A stretch of 6,532 nt of DNA, from NCBI GenBank assembly GCA_003526435.1, contig DPWF01000320.1, forward strand, positions 9,229-15,760, written 5' to 3'. The position numbers were made by a program, and so were the translations under genes. Origin of the DNA: Chitinophagaceae bacterium. Lineage in GTDB: Bacteria > Bacteroidota > Bacteroidia > Chitinophagales > Chitinophagaceae. Within the stretch, counting starts at the first letter, position 1, and every line of letters begins with the position of its first letter. Shown in pieces: positions 1 through 5,948 of this stretch. Below the pieces are notes generated by a model. The model was not told where the DNA came from, did no database searches, and saw only the letters and a program-made list of their open reading frames with translations.

Positions 1-1069
1 ATAAGGGGAGTCCTATATAAATCAAACCTGCAGCTACAATAAATGCGAACACAGACATCAGTAATGATTCGCATAAAAACTGTAATAACAATTGTCTTTT
101 TTCAGATCCCAGTGTTTTACGTATACCAACTTCACGGGCTCTTTTTTCTGAACGGGCTGTAGAAAGATTCATGAAATTTACGCAGGCAATAATGAGTATG
201 ATAACGGCGATCCAGGTAAACAGGTTCACATACTGGATACGGCCACCGGTATTCTTACCATCTCTGAATTCTTCATAAAGTCTCCATTTGCTCATGGGCT
301 GAAGTAACAGACCACCCCTTGTAGTTGGGTTTTCCGAAGGAGAACTTTTCTTAATCAGGGTTAATAATTTCTGTTCAAGTGAGGCTATGTTGGTTCCTTT
401 TTTAACCTTGAAAAAAGTTCTGTTATTACAGTTGACCCAATCGGTAAGTGATTGTTTAATCCAGTCTGATGACGCGTCAAAAGGAATAATGGCGTCAAAA
501 AGCAGGGTAGAAGAAGCACTCACATCTTTTATGACTCCTCTCACTGTTACAGTCCTGTATCGGTTGAGTTCCAGCATTTTTCCAACTACATCTGTATTAT
601 TGAAGAGCGCTTTGGCGGCACTTTCAGTGAGTACAATGCCATTCGGTTCTTTGATAGCCGATTCATCACCATGAATAAAATCATAGGTAAAAACATCAAA
701 AAAATCATTGGTGACAGAAATAGTAGGTCGTTTTATCTTTTTTTCGCCTACGGTGAACATCATATTTTCACCATATGCAACGAGGGTAGAACCTTCTACT
801 TCAGGGAAATTTTCCTTTGCCGCTTTTGGTAACGGAAACATCAGATCTGATCCGGTAGATAGTTCGCCATTGAAATTCCTGGTAGAAAATCCCTGGTAAA
901 CCTGGTCATAATTTTTTTGTGTTTTATTCCAGCTTCTTTCATATTGCACCCACAATAAAATCATGATAGTACAGGCCATGCCAATGCCCAGCCCGGCAAT
1001 ATTAATAAGGGAGAAAAGCTTATTCTTTCTTATGTTTCTCCATGCGATCAGAAAAAAATTACGTATCAT
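1..1069 (-). CDS. MacB/FtsX-family ABC transporter permease, second copy (3' end beyond window)
   Basis: This is an open frame of 356 codons from the ATG at 1069-1067 to the left edge, with no stop, so only the N-terminal part is present. The start is MIRNFFLIAWRNIRKNK, a typical cytoplasmic leader of MacB-like permeases. A first membrane helix lies at about residues 20-43, followed by a large periplasmic MacB_PCD-type domain (about 45-260) and the family motif KWRLY (261-265). The first FtsX domain follows, with a helix at about 281-302, the cytoplasmic stretch TARSEKRAREVGIRKTLG (304-321), and the start of a third helix (about 330-355). It lies 31 bp after the other permease and is clearly its paralogue, sharing the KWRLY, GGRI.Y, NFMNL.TARSE and AREVG.RK.LG blocks. 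Family members are usually about 780-800 residues, so a little over half is missing. Likely role: inner-membrane subunit of an ABC exporter, as a homodimer or paired with its neighbour. Substrate unknown. Confidence 0.93.
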   Translation of the reverse strand, partial: MIRNFFLIAWRNIRKNKLFSLINIAGLGIGMACTIMILLWVQYERSWNKTQKNYDQVYQGFSTRNFNGELSTGSDLMFPLPKAAKENFPEVEGSTLVAYGENMMFTVGEKKIKRPTISVTNDFFDVFTYDFIHGDESAIKEPNGIVLTESAAKALFNNTDVVGKMLELNRYRTVTVRGVIKDVSASSTLLFDAIIPFDASSDWIKQSLTDWVNCNNRTFFKVKKGTNIASLEQKLLTLIKKSSPSENPTTRGGLLLQPMSKWRLYEEFRDGKNTGGRIQYVNLFTWIAVIILIIACVNFMNLSTARSEKRAREVGIRKTLGSEKRQLLLQFLCESLLMSVFAFIVAAGLIYIGLPL

Positions 1070-1100
1070 TTAAATACTTTTAGTATAAATTAATAAAAGG

Positions 1101-2699
1101 TTATTCTGTTCTCAGGCTTTTAACCGGATTGGCGAGTGAGGCCCTTATTGCCTGTACACTTACTGTAACCAATGCAATCATCATAGCCAGTAGTCCGGAT
1201 ACTGCAAATACCCACCATTCCATATCAATCCGGTAAGCAAAACCCTGCAGCCAGTCGCTCATAACCCACCATGACAGCGGGAAAGCAATAAAGCAGGAAA
1301 TAGTAACGAGTATCAGAAAATCTTTCGATAATAAAGTGGTTAGTGTGGTAACAGATGCTCCCAGTACTTTACGGATACCAATCTCTTTGGTACGTCTTTC
1401 TGCAGTGTAAGCAGCCAGACCGAAAAGTCCAAGACAGGAAATAAGAATTGCCAGCAAGGCAAATAAGGAAGCAAGTTTACCGGTTAGTGTTTCTGTTTTG
1501 AACTGTTTGTCAAAAGTTTCATCTACAAACCTATACTCAAAAGGATAGCCAGGATTATTTGCTTTTAACACCTGTTCTGTTGCTGTTAAAGCACTTGTAA
1601 CATCTGCACCGTCTTTAAAACGGATATTCAGAATAGAGGCATTGGGTTTGTAGTTGAATAAAATTACAGGGGCCGATTTTGCATACATATCATTATAGAT
1701 AAAATCATCTACTATACCTATAATCGTATATTGATCGCCACCGTTACGCGTAATCATCTTTCCAATCGCATCTTTTTCTGAAATAAGTGAAGCAAGACTT
1801 TTATTGATAATGATACTATTACTGTCAGCACTGCCGGAAGCCCGGAAATCACGACCCGCAAGTAATTTCATGCCCAAGGTGTTAACATATTCAGGTGTTA
1901 CATATTCCTGGGTAATGAGTAATTGTTTAGCCGGGTCCTTACCCTGCCAGCTATAATCGGCTGAATTGCTGCCAAGCTGCACAATCTGGCTGCTGCTTAA
2001 AGTAACGTTGGTGATTTTTCCAGTATTGATGAGTTGGGTTCTGATCGTTTCAAAATGCTCTTTTATTTTCCCTTTCGCAGAGAGGTAGATGAGATTGTTT
2101 TTATTATAACCAAGTTCCCTTGACTTTACATGCTGTATCTGCCGATAGATGATGATGGTTGAAATAATGAGGATCACTGATATGGAAAACTGAAGTATTA
2201 CAAGTCCTTTCCTCGTATAACTGTTGCTTTTATTCCTGCCTATTCTTATTCCTTTCAATACCATGATTGGTTTGAATGAGGAAAGGTAAAAAGCGGGATA
2301 ACTTCCAGCCAGGATACCGCATACAAGTCCAACGGCTAATAAGCCTGCAAGATGCACAGGATATGAAAGACTGAACTCAAGTTGCTTTTCTACAAGTTGA
2401 TTGAAATAAGGCAATAATAATATGATCAGCAACACAGAAATTGCTACAGAAATAAAAGCCAGCACAAGAGACTCACTGATGAACTGGCCAATAAGTGCTT
2501 TTTTTCTGGCCCCTAAAACCTTTCTTACACCTACTTCTCTGGCACGCTGCTCAGACCTTGCAGTTGCAAGATTCATAAAGTTGATGCAGGCGATGATTAA
2601 TATAATCCATGCAATGATGGTGAAAAGCCTGATGTATTTGATTCGTCCCCCGTCTTCTTTTCCATTGGTGAAATTGCTGTACAGGCGCCATTTGTTCAT
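1101..2699 (-). CDS. MacB-like permease, C-terminal fragment (532 aa) after an in-frame stop
   Basis: This is the C-terminal two thirds of a MacB/FtsX permease. It begins MNKWRLYSNF at the end of the first periplasmic domain, where intact relatives continue from an upstream beta-rich region. The first FtsX domain has helices at about 23-44, 74-98 and 115-138 and the cytoplasmic motif REVGVRKVLGA (54-64). A fifth helix (about 164-186) leads into the second periplasmic domain. The C-terminal FtsX domain has helices at about 411-432, 462-480 and 495-517, the motif TKEIGIRKVLGA, and the usual family ending NPVKSLRTE. The ATG at 2699 is the first in-frame start after the TGA at 2714-2712, only 12 bp later. 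It has no good ribosome site of its own: an AAGGAG at 2731-2726 lies 26 bp upstream. It is in the same frame as the N-terminal fragment, so the two were very probably one gene. Independent translation would need reinitiation or readthrough. Confidence 0.85.
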   Translation of the reverse strand: MNKWRLYSNFTNGKEDGGRIKYIRLFTIIAWIILIIACINFMNLATARSEQRAREVGVRKVLGARKKALIGQFISESLVLAFISVAISVLLIILLLPYFNQLVEKQLEFSLSYPVHLAGLLAVGLVCGILAGSYPAFYLSSFKPIMVLKGIRIGRNKSNSYTRKGLVILQFSISVILIISTIIIYRQIQHVKSRELGYNKNNLIYLSAKGKIKEHFETIRTQLINTGKITNVTLSSSQIVQLGSNSADYSWQGKDPAKQLLITQEYVTPEYVNTLGMKLLAGRDFRASGSADSNSIIINKSLASLISEKDAIGKMITRNGGDQYTIIGIVDDFIYNDMYAKSAPVILFNYKPNASILNIRFKDGADVTSALTATEQVLKANNPGYPFEYRFVDETFDKQFKTETLTGKLASLFALLAILISCLGLFGLAAYTAERRTKEIGIRKVLGASVTTLTTLLSKDFLILVTISCFIAFPLSWWVMSDWLQGFAYRIDMEWWVFAVSGLLAMMIALVTVSVQAIRASLANPVKSLRTE

Positions 2700-2711
2700 G
2701 TTGAAAACAAA

Positions 2712-3461
2712 TCATTGCGATATCGCTCCTTCCATTTTTGTTTGAATAAATCCCTTCAATTTTTTATTCAGATCTTCAGGGTTTACAGATGGTGCCAGCT
2801 CAACAAAAGTTTGCGTGCCATTATTACCCCAGCTTTCCAGCCATTTGTTATTTGATTCATATACCTGATAAGGTGCCAGCCACTGAAACTGAAAACTGCT
2901 GTTCTCAGGAAGATCGGCTATAACGGCTTTCACCACAAACGCTTTATCATTATTAAGTAATAGTCTTTGCCCAATCGGATTTTCATCTGCAAAAAAGTTC
3001 TTCGCCATTGTTTCGGAAATCACCAGTGCATATGGATCACTGAAAGCGTCTTTTGTACTTCCTTTTCTGACAGGAAGATCCAGCATGCCTAATATGGAGG
3101 AATCGGCATAATTACCCTTTACATAAATGGCTTTCTCTCCAATGCTGAATAATGCATTGCTGCCCCAATCCATTCTTGCGGTTCTTATAAATCCCGGAAT
3201 CTCGTTTTTGAGGGCTGCTGACAATGGACCAGGAGTAGCCATGAATGTATAAGTAGAACCATCGTAGGTCTGATTATTCATGATCTGGTAAATACGGTCA
3301 CGCTTCTTGAAATGATGGTTATAGGTTAATTCGCTTTGTACCCATAAGAATATGAATGCAGCACACGTAATACCAATGGCAAGCCCGGTAATATTTAAGA
3401 AACCGTAGCTCTTTTTTTTGCTTAAATTCCTAAAAGTCGTTTTGATATAGTTGATCAGCAT
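2712..3461 (-). CDS. MacB-like permease, N-terminal fragment (249 aa) ending at an in-frame TGA
   Basis: This is the N-terminal third of the first permease, starting MLINYIKTTFRNLSKKK, a typical leader of this family. One membrane helix is at about residues 21-42 and the rest is the periplasmic MacB_PCD-type domain, with family-like stretches such as YALVISETMAKNFF and AVIADLPENSSF. It stops at TGA (2714-2712) right after GAISQ, just before the conserved KWRLY block that resumes in the same frame. As it stands the product would be a single-pass protein with a periplasmic domain and none of the FtsX helices, so it could not form a permease alone. The gene starts 43 bp after the ATPase gene, consistent with co-transcription. 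A 13-bp palindrome, CTGATT-A-AATCAG (3479-3491), lies in that gap, of unknown meaning. Confidence 0.85.
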   Translation of the reverse strand: MLINYIKTTFRNLSKKKSYGFLNITGLAIGITCAAFIFLWVQSELTYNHHFKKRDRIYQIMNNQTYDGSTYTFMATPGPLSAALKNEIPGFIRTARMDWGSNALFSIGEKAIYVKGNYADSSILGMLDLPVRKGSTKDAFSDPYALVISETMAKNFFADENPIGQRLLLNNDKAFVVKAVIADLPENSSFQFQWLAPYQVYESNNKWLESWGNNGTQTFVELAPSVNPEDLNKKLKGFIQTKMEGAISQ

Positions 3462-3504
3462 AAAATGATGTTCCAGGTCTGATTAAATCAGGTAAATAAG
3501 ATGT

Positions 3505-4182
3505 TTATACTAAAATGTTCTCCGTCACAGTCTGACCATCGAGCATCCTGATGATCCTGTGGCTATACCTAGCATCGTGTTCGGAGTGAGTAACCATCAC
3601 AATAGTGGTGCCTTGCTCATTCAGGTTGGTAAGCAGTTCCATCACTTCATTACCGTTCGAAGAGTCGAGGTTACCGGTACGTTCATCTGCAAGAATAAGT
3701 TTGGGATTGTTTACTACAGCACGAGCCACTGCCACACGTTGTTGCTGACCACCCGACAGTTGCTGTGGATAATGGTTACGACGATGCATAATCTGCACCT
3801 TCTCCAGCACTTCTTCTACTTTCTGTTTTCTCTCAGCAGCTTTCACGCCTGTATAAATGAGCGGAAGCTCAACATTTTCGAATACGGTGAGCTCATCAAT
3901 CAGATTGAAGCTTTGAAATACAAAACCAATATTTCTTTTTCTCAGATCTGCCCGCTGTCTTTCATTGTATCCTGCAATTTCCTGGCCATTGAAAATAAAA
4001 CTGCCGGCATCGGGGTCATCCAACAGACCCAGGATATTGAGTAATGTTGATTTACCGCAACCCGATGGACCCATTACGGCCACAAATTCTCCTTTTTTAA
4101 TTTCCATGGAAAGTTTGTTCAATGCAATGGTTTCCACTTCATCGGTTCTGTAAACCTTTTCGAGATTTGTAATCTTTATCAT
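3505..4182 (-). CDS. ABC transporter ATP-binding protein, MacB/LolD-type
   Basis: This 225-residue nucleotide-binding subunit would power the exporter from the cytoplasmic face of the inner membrane. All core motifs are visible in order: Walker A GPSGCGKST (38-46), Q-loop Gln90 in FVFQSFNL, signature LSGGQ (142-146), Walker B LILAD with catalytic Glu167 (162-167), D-loop NLDS (171-174) and switch His199 in VTHSEHD. The length and the ILGLLD and NLIDELTVFENV stretches fit the LolD/MacB/FtsE group, where the ATPase is a separate protein or domain. One residue is odd: the normal DEPTGNLD reads DERTGNLD, with Arg168 (codon CGT at 3681-3679) in place of Pro. The gene lies between the adaptor (99 bp upstream, with repeats in the gap) and the permeases (43 bp downstream), so it presumably serves both permeases. 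No Shine-Dalgarno precedes the ATG, as is usual in Bacteroidota. Confidence 0.96.
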   Translation of the reverse strand: MIKITNLEKVYRTDEVETIALNKLSMEIKKGEFVAVMGPSGCGKSTLLNILGLLDDPDAGSFIFNGQEIAGYNERQRADLRKRNIGFVFQSFNLIDELTVFENVELPLIYTGVKAAERKQKVEEVLEKVQIMHRRNHYPQQLSGGQQQRVAVARAVVNNPKLILADERTGNLDSSNGNEVMELLTNLNEQGTTIVMVTHSEHDARYSHRIIRMLDGQTVTENILV

Positions 4183-4198
4183 GTTTGTTTTTTGTATG

Positions 4199-4287
4199 GA
4201 TTGATTATTTTAATAGTCGTGAATGGTGAATGGTCAATTTATGGTTTGTGTTTCTTTGATTGATTATTCACCATTCACGATTCACTG
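4199..4287. repeat. Inverted heptamer repeats between adaptor and ATPase genes
   Basis: A 15-bp perfect inverted repeat has arms at 4217-4231 (TCGTGAATGGTGAAT) and 4266-4280, separated by 34 bp. Each arm is built of heptamers close to GTGAATG. On the plus strand these are at 4219-4225, 4226-4232 and a diverged unit at 4233. On the minus strand they are at 4285-4279, 4278-4272 and 4271-4265. The TGA stop of the adaptor gene (4284-4282) is part of the outermost unit. A direct repeat GATTGATTATT (4199-4209 and 4258-4268) overlaps the structure. In the operon mRNA the arms would pair as a long-loop hairpin. No U-tract follows, so it is not a standard terminator; it could stabilise the upstream message or set the adaptor-to-ATPase ratio. 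Confidence 0.75.
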
Positions 4288-5538
4288 TTTTTTCAACACC
4301 AGCTCCTGCATATTGCCATAATTCTCATAACTGGATGTAATCACTTTTTCACCCGGATTCAGACCCTGAACTACTTCATAGAAATCTGGGTTCTGACGGT
4401 TCAGTTGAATGTCTACGCGATATGCTTTTGTTCCATCTGCACTGAGTTTGAAGATCCAGTTGCCGCCTGTCTGCTGGTAAAATCCACCACGTGGAATGAG
4501 TATGGCTTCTGTTTCGTCGCTGAGCGCCAGGCCAATTTGTAATGTTTGTCCGCGCCTGATGCCCTGAGGTACTTCTCCGTCAAATTGCATGTCAACCTGA
4601 AAACGACCTCCTGTAACCTGCGTATAGACTTTTGTAATTTTTAATTTGTATTGTTTGTTGGCAAAACTAAAATCGCCTTTCAGACCAATAAAAACGCGTG
4701 AAATATAATGCTCGTCAACATCAACCCTTACTTTAAAACCGTTTAATACATCAATCTGGCCAAGACGTTCACCTTTGTTTTTATTCTGCCCAATTTCAGC
4801 ATCCAATGAAGTGAGCTGACCATCAATGGGTGCACGCACCACCAGATCGCCTACTTTTTTGCGTGTAAGCTGCAAGGCATTTCTTGAACCTTCAAACAAT
4901 TGTTTGGCCTGCTCCAGGCTCTGCTTGGTAGAAACAGAATCCTGTCCTAATATTTTTTGTGCGAGTTTCTTTTTCTCTAACTGGTAATTGTAATTATTTT
5001 CCGACTGTTTGAATTCCTGTGCACCAATGGCTTTCTGTTCGTAAAGATGTTTATTCAGCTCGTACACACGTTTGGCTTCTTTCAGGAGGTTGTCAACATC
5101 GGTCATCTGATTTAATCTGGTAACGGTATTCTGCTCTGCGGCGTTACGGGCAATCTGCATTTGTGTGAGAAGATTGAATACCTGTGTTTCCTGTGTAACT
5201 AAATTGAGGGCAAGGTCTGTGTTAGACAAACGCATGATGGGTTGCCCTTTTTTCATAATGGCACCATCTTCCACATATTTTTCTTCTACACGGCCACCTT
5301 CCTGGGCATCGAGATAAATTGTAGTGAGCGGAAGTACCACACCATTTACAGGAATAAATTCTTTAAAGGGTGCCTTTTTTACTTCACTGATGCTGATTCT
5401 TTCCAGGTCAACATTCAGTTTGGGTTTGCCTGATGTATAATAATAGCTGGCAGCTATTAATGCAAGTACGCAAATGATGCCCGCCAGGGTCATGATTCTT
5501 TTAGAATTCCATTTCTTTTTTTGAATAACTCTATCCAC
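4282..5538 (-). CDS. HlyD/MacA-family periplasmic adaptor (membrane fusion protein), GTG start
   Basis: This 418-residue adaptor should link the inner-membrane ABC permease to an outer-membrane channel. Numbering from the GTG, a short basic cytoplasmic tail (DRVIQKKKWNSKR) precedes a membrane anchor at about 15-34. The first half of a biotinyl-lipoyl-like domain is at about 66-105 (EGGRVEEKYVEDGAIMKKGQ). A long helical hairpin spans about 108-228, and the second lipoyl half is at about 230-262 (VVRAPIDGQLTSL). Beta-barrel and membrane-proximal domains run to the C-terminus (PRGGFYQQTGGNWIF, GLNPGEKVITSSYENY). The GTG at 5538-5536 is chosen because relatives typically begin (M/V)DR.I.KK.W. An upstream in-frame ATG at 5658 would add 40 residues unlike the family and overlap the preceding small gene. 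The stop codon lies inside a heptamer repeat. No TolC-like partner is in the window. Confidence 0.9.
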   Translation of the reverse strand: MDRVIQKKKWNSKRIMTLAGIICVLALIAASYYYTSGKPKLNVDLERISISEVKKAPFKEFIPVNGVVLPLTTIYLDAQEGGRVEEKYVEDGAIMKKGQPIMRLSNTDLALNLVTQETQVFNLLTQMQIARNAAEQNTVTRLNQMTDVDNLLKEAKRVYELNKHLYEQKAIGAQEFKQSENNYNYQLEKKKLAQKILGQDSVSTKQSLEQAKQLFEGSRNALQLTRKKVGDLVVRAPIDGQLTSLDAEIGQNKNKGERLGQIDVLNGFKVRVDVDEHYISRVFIGLKGDFSFANKQYKLKITKVYTQVTGGRFQVDMQFDGEVPQGIRRGQTLQIGLALSDETEAILIPRGGFYQQTGGNWIFKLSADGTKAYRVDIQLNRQNPDFYEVVQGLNPGEKVITSSYENYGNMQELVLKKQ

Positions 5539-5554
5539 GTGCTGATATTTTCTT

Positions 5555-5707
5555 TTAGATAAGATTAATAAAATGAGTCGTTGAAATCTCCAGTGTCTGT
5601 TGTGGTTCGTTATCACAGAAAGAAAGTACACAGGCCACCAGTCCGGTTGTAAAGGCAAACAGCAAAATGCCCATGAGCGTACTTTTATTTGCTATGATCT
5701 TTTTCAT
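5555..5707 (-). CDS. Small membrane protein or lipoprotein, 50 aa, first gene of the exporter operon
   Basis: I do not recognise this protein. From the ATG at 5707-5705 it encodes 50 residues: a basic start (MKKIIANK), a hydrophobic stretch at about 11-31 and a polar tail (DNEPQQTLEISTTHFINLI). LVAC (23-26) matches a lipobox, so Cys26 could be lipidated after signal peptidase II cleavage, leaving a 25-residue lipopeptide. However VLSFC directly after it is unusually hydrophobic, and a single-pass micro-protein is equally possible. The gene ends 16 bp before the adaptor GTG. Its ATG lies about 15 bp after the start point predicted from the sigma-54-like element. The longer in-frame start at 5818 would begin upstream of that promoter and is rejected. 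It may be a pump accessory peptide or only a leader; the evidence is position and composition, not homology. Confidence 0.5.
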   Translation of the reverse strand: MKKIIANKSTLMGILLFAFTTGLVACVLSFCDNEPQQTLEISTTHFINLI

Positions 5708-5732
5708 CTTTTTTATTTTACACAAGAGGTAC

Positions 5733-5748
5733 TGAAAGGATGATGCCA
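5733..5748 (-). promoter_or_regulatory. Candidate sigma-54 (-24/-12) promoter of the exporter operon
   Basis: On the minus strand TGGCATCATCCTTTCA resembles the consensus TGGCAC-N5-TTGCW. The GG is at 5747-5746, exactly 10 bp separate it from the -12 dinucleotide (5735-5734), and that dinucleotide is TC rather than the consensus GC. It predicts a start near 5722, 15 bp before the ATG of the small protein. The mismatch weakens it, but the divergent sigma-54-type regulator and the upstream repeats support it. Confidence 0.5.
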
Positions 5749-5766
5749 AAGGGGAGAAAGACTGAT

Positions 5767-5779
5767 AATCAATTAATTG
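5767..5779 (+). promoter_or_regulatory. Perfect match to the IHF-type bending-site consensus
   Basis: AATCAATTAATTG fits WATCAANNNNTTR at every position. It lies between the putative sigma-54 element and the enhancer-like repeats, about 45-57 bp upstream of the predicted start. That is where IHF bends DNA in many sigma-54 promoters. The consensus comes from Proteobacteria. Bacteroidota carry HU/IHF-family proteins, but their site preference may differ, so binding is inferred. Confidence 0.4.
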
Positions 5780-5797
5780 TAATCGGAGGTACAGCAG

Positions 5798-5842
5798 AAC
5801 TGTCCGCTTTTGATACAAAAACTGTTCGGTTTTGATACAGTT
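5798..5842. promoter_or_regulatory. Two tandem 22-bp-spaced dyad repeats, likely enhancer sites for the divergent regulator
   Basis: Two copies of AACTGTyCGsTTTTGATACA start at 5798 and 5820 and match at 18 of 20 positions. The 22-bp period is about two helical turns, so both would face the same side of the DNA. The second copy is a dyad, with AACTGT at 5820-5825 and ACAGTT at 5837-5842; the first keeps only the left arm exactly. Their centres are about 86 and 109 bp upstream of the predicted exporter start, typical for NtrC-type activators, and they sit about 110-150 bp before the regulator's own ATG. Confidence 0.6.
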
Positions 5843-5905
5843 CGCGTAAATAAAAATCCTCTAATCTCTTCGTTCTCAGATTCTTATTGAACTGGTATAT
5901 TTATG

Positions 5906-5935
5906 GACTGAATGCTGATAACAGATCATTCAGTC
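5906..5935. repeat. 9-bp inverted repeat just upstream of the response-regulator start
   Basis: The arms GACTGAATG (5906-5914) and CATTCAGTC (5927-5935) are perfectly complementary around a 12-base loop, ending 13 bp before the ATG at 5949. It could be an operator dyad or a 5'-leader hairpin limiting translation of the regulator. It is unlike the AACTGT repeats, so a different protein would be expected to bind it. No T-run follows, so it is not an intrinsic terminator. Confidence 0.45.
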
Positions 5936-5948
5936 TAAATTGTTATAC

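Larger units (their letters stand above)
1101..3461 (-). pseudogene. Full-length MacB-like permease gene interrupted by one nonsense codon
   Basis: Read through the TGA at 2714-2712, the frame gives one continuous 786-position protein, the usual length of Bacteroidota MacB-like permeases, with eight predicted membrane helices and two periplasmic domains in the right order. There is no frameshift, insertion or deletion. Aligned with the neighbouring permease, the stop falls at a leucine of its LLLQPMSKWRLY stretch (here *FVFNMNKWRLY). A single base change from a sense codon such as TTA or CGA would explain it. Both sides keep intact motifs and hydrophobic segments, so any inactivation is recent, or the stop is a sequencing error. 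Whether the cell makes two pieces, reads through, or makes nothing useful cannot be decided from the sequence. Confidence 0.7.

Noticed and set aside
387..899. Two plus-strand open frames of 95 and 63 codons
   Set aside because: They lie antisense to the second permease, which has an uninterrupted frame with clear family motifs; their own translations show no recognisable domain.
1074..1086. ATACT-TTT-AGTAT inverted repeat between the two permease genes
   Set aside because: A five-base AT-rich stem is expected by chance and too weak to call a terminator or operator.
2712..2714. Selenocysteine recoding of the TGA codon
   Set aside because: The aligned position in the paralogue is leucine, the site is not catalytic, and no convincing stem-loop was seen directly after the TGA.
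2713..2731. AAGGAG followed after 10 bp by an ATG overlapping the TGA (ATGA) as a new gene start
   Set aside because: That ATG is in a different frame from the permease and leads only to a short frame without recognisable features; Bacteroidota genes here do not use such ribosome sites.
3559..4153. Plus-strand frames of 161 and 62 codons opposite the ATPase
   Set aside because: Antisense shadows of a strongly conserved ATPase gene with all catalytic motifs.
4217..4280. Inverted repeat as a rho-independent terminator
   Set aside because: The loop is 34 bases, the stem is only moderately GC-rich and no U-tract follows in the transcribed direction.
5708..5818. 37-codon upstream extension of the small protein to an ATG at 5818
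   Set aside because: It would start upstream of the predicted promoter and run through the enhancer-like and IHF-like sites; MKKIIANK at 5707 is a more natural membrane-protein start.
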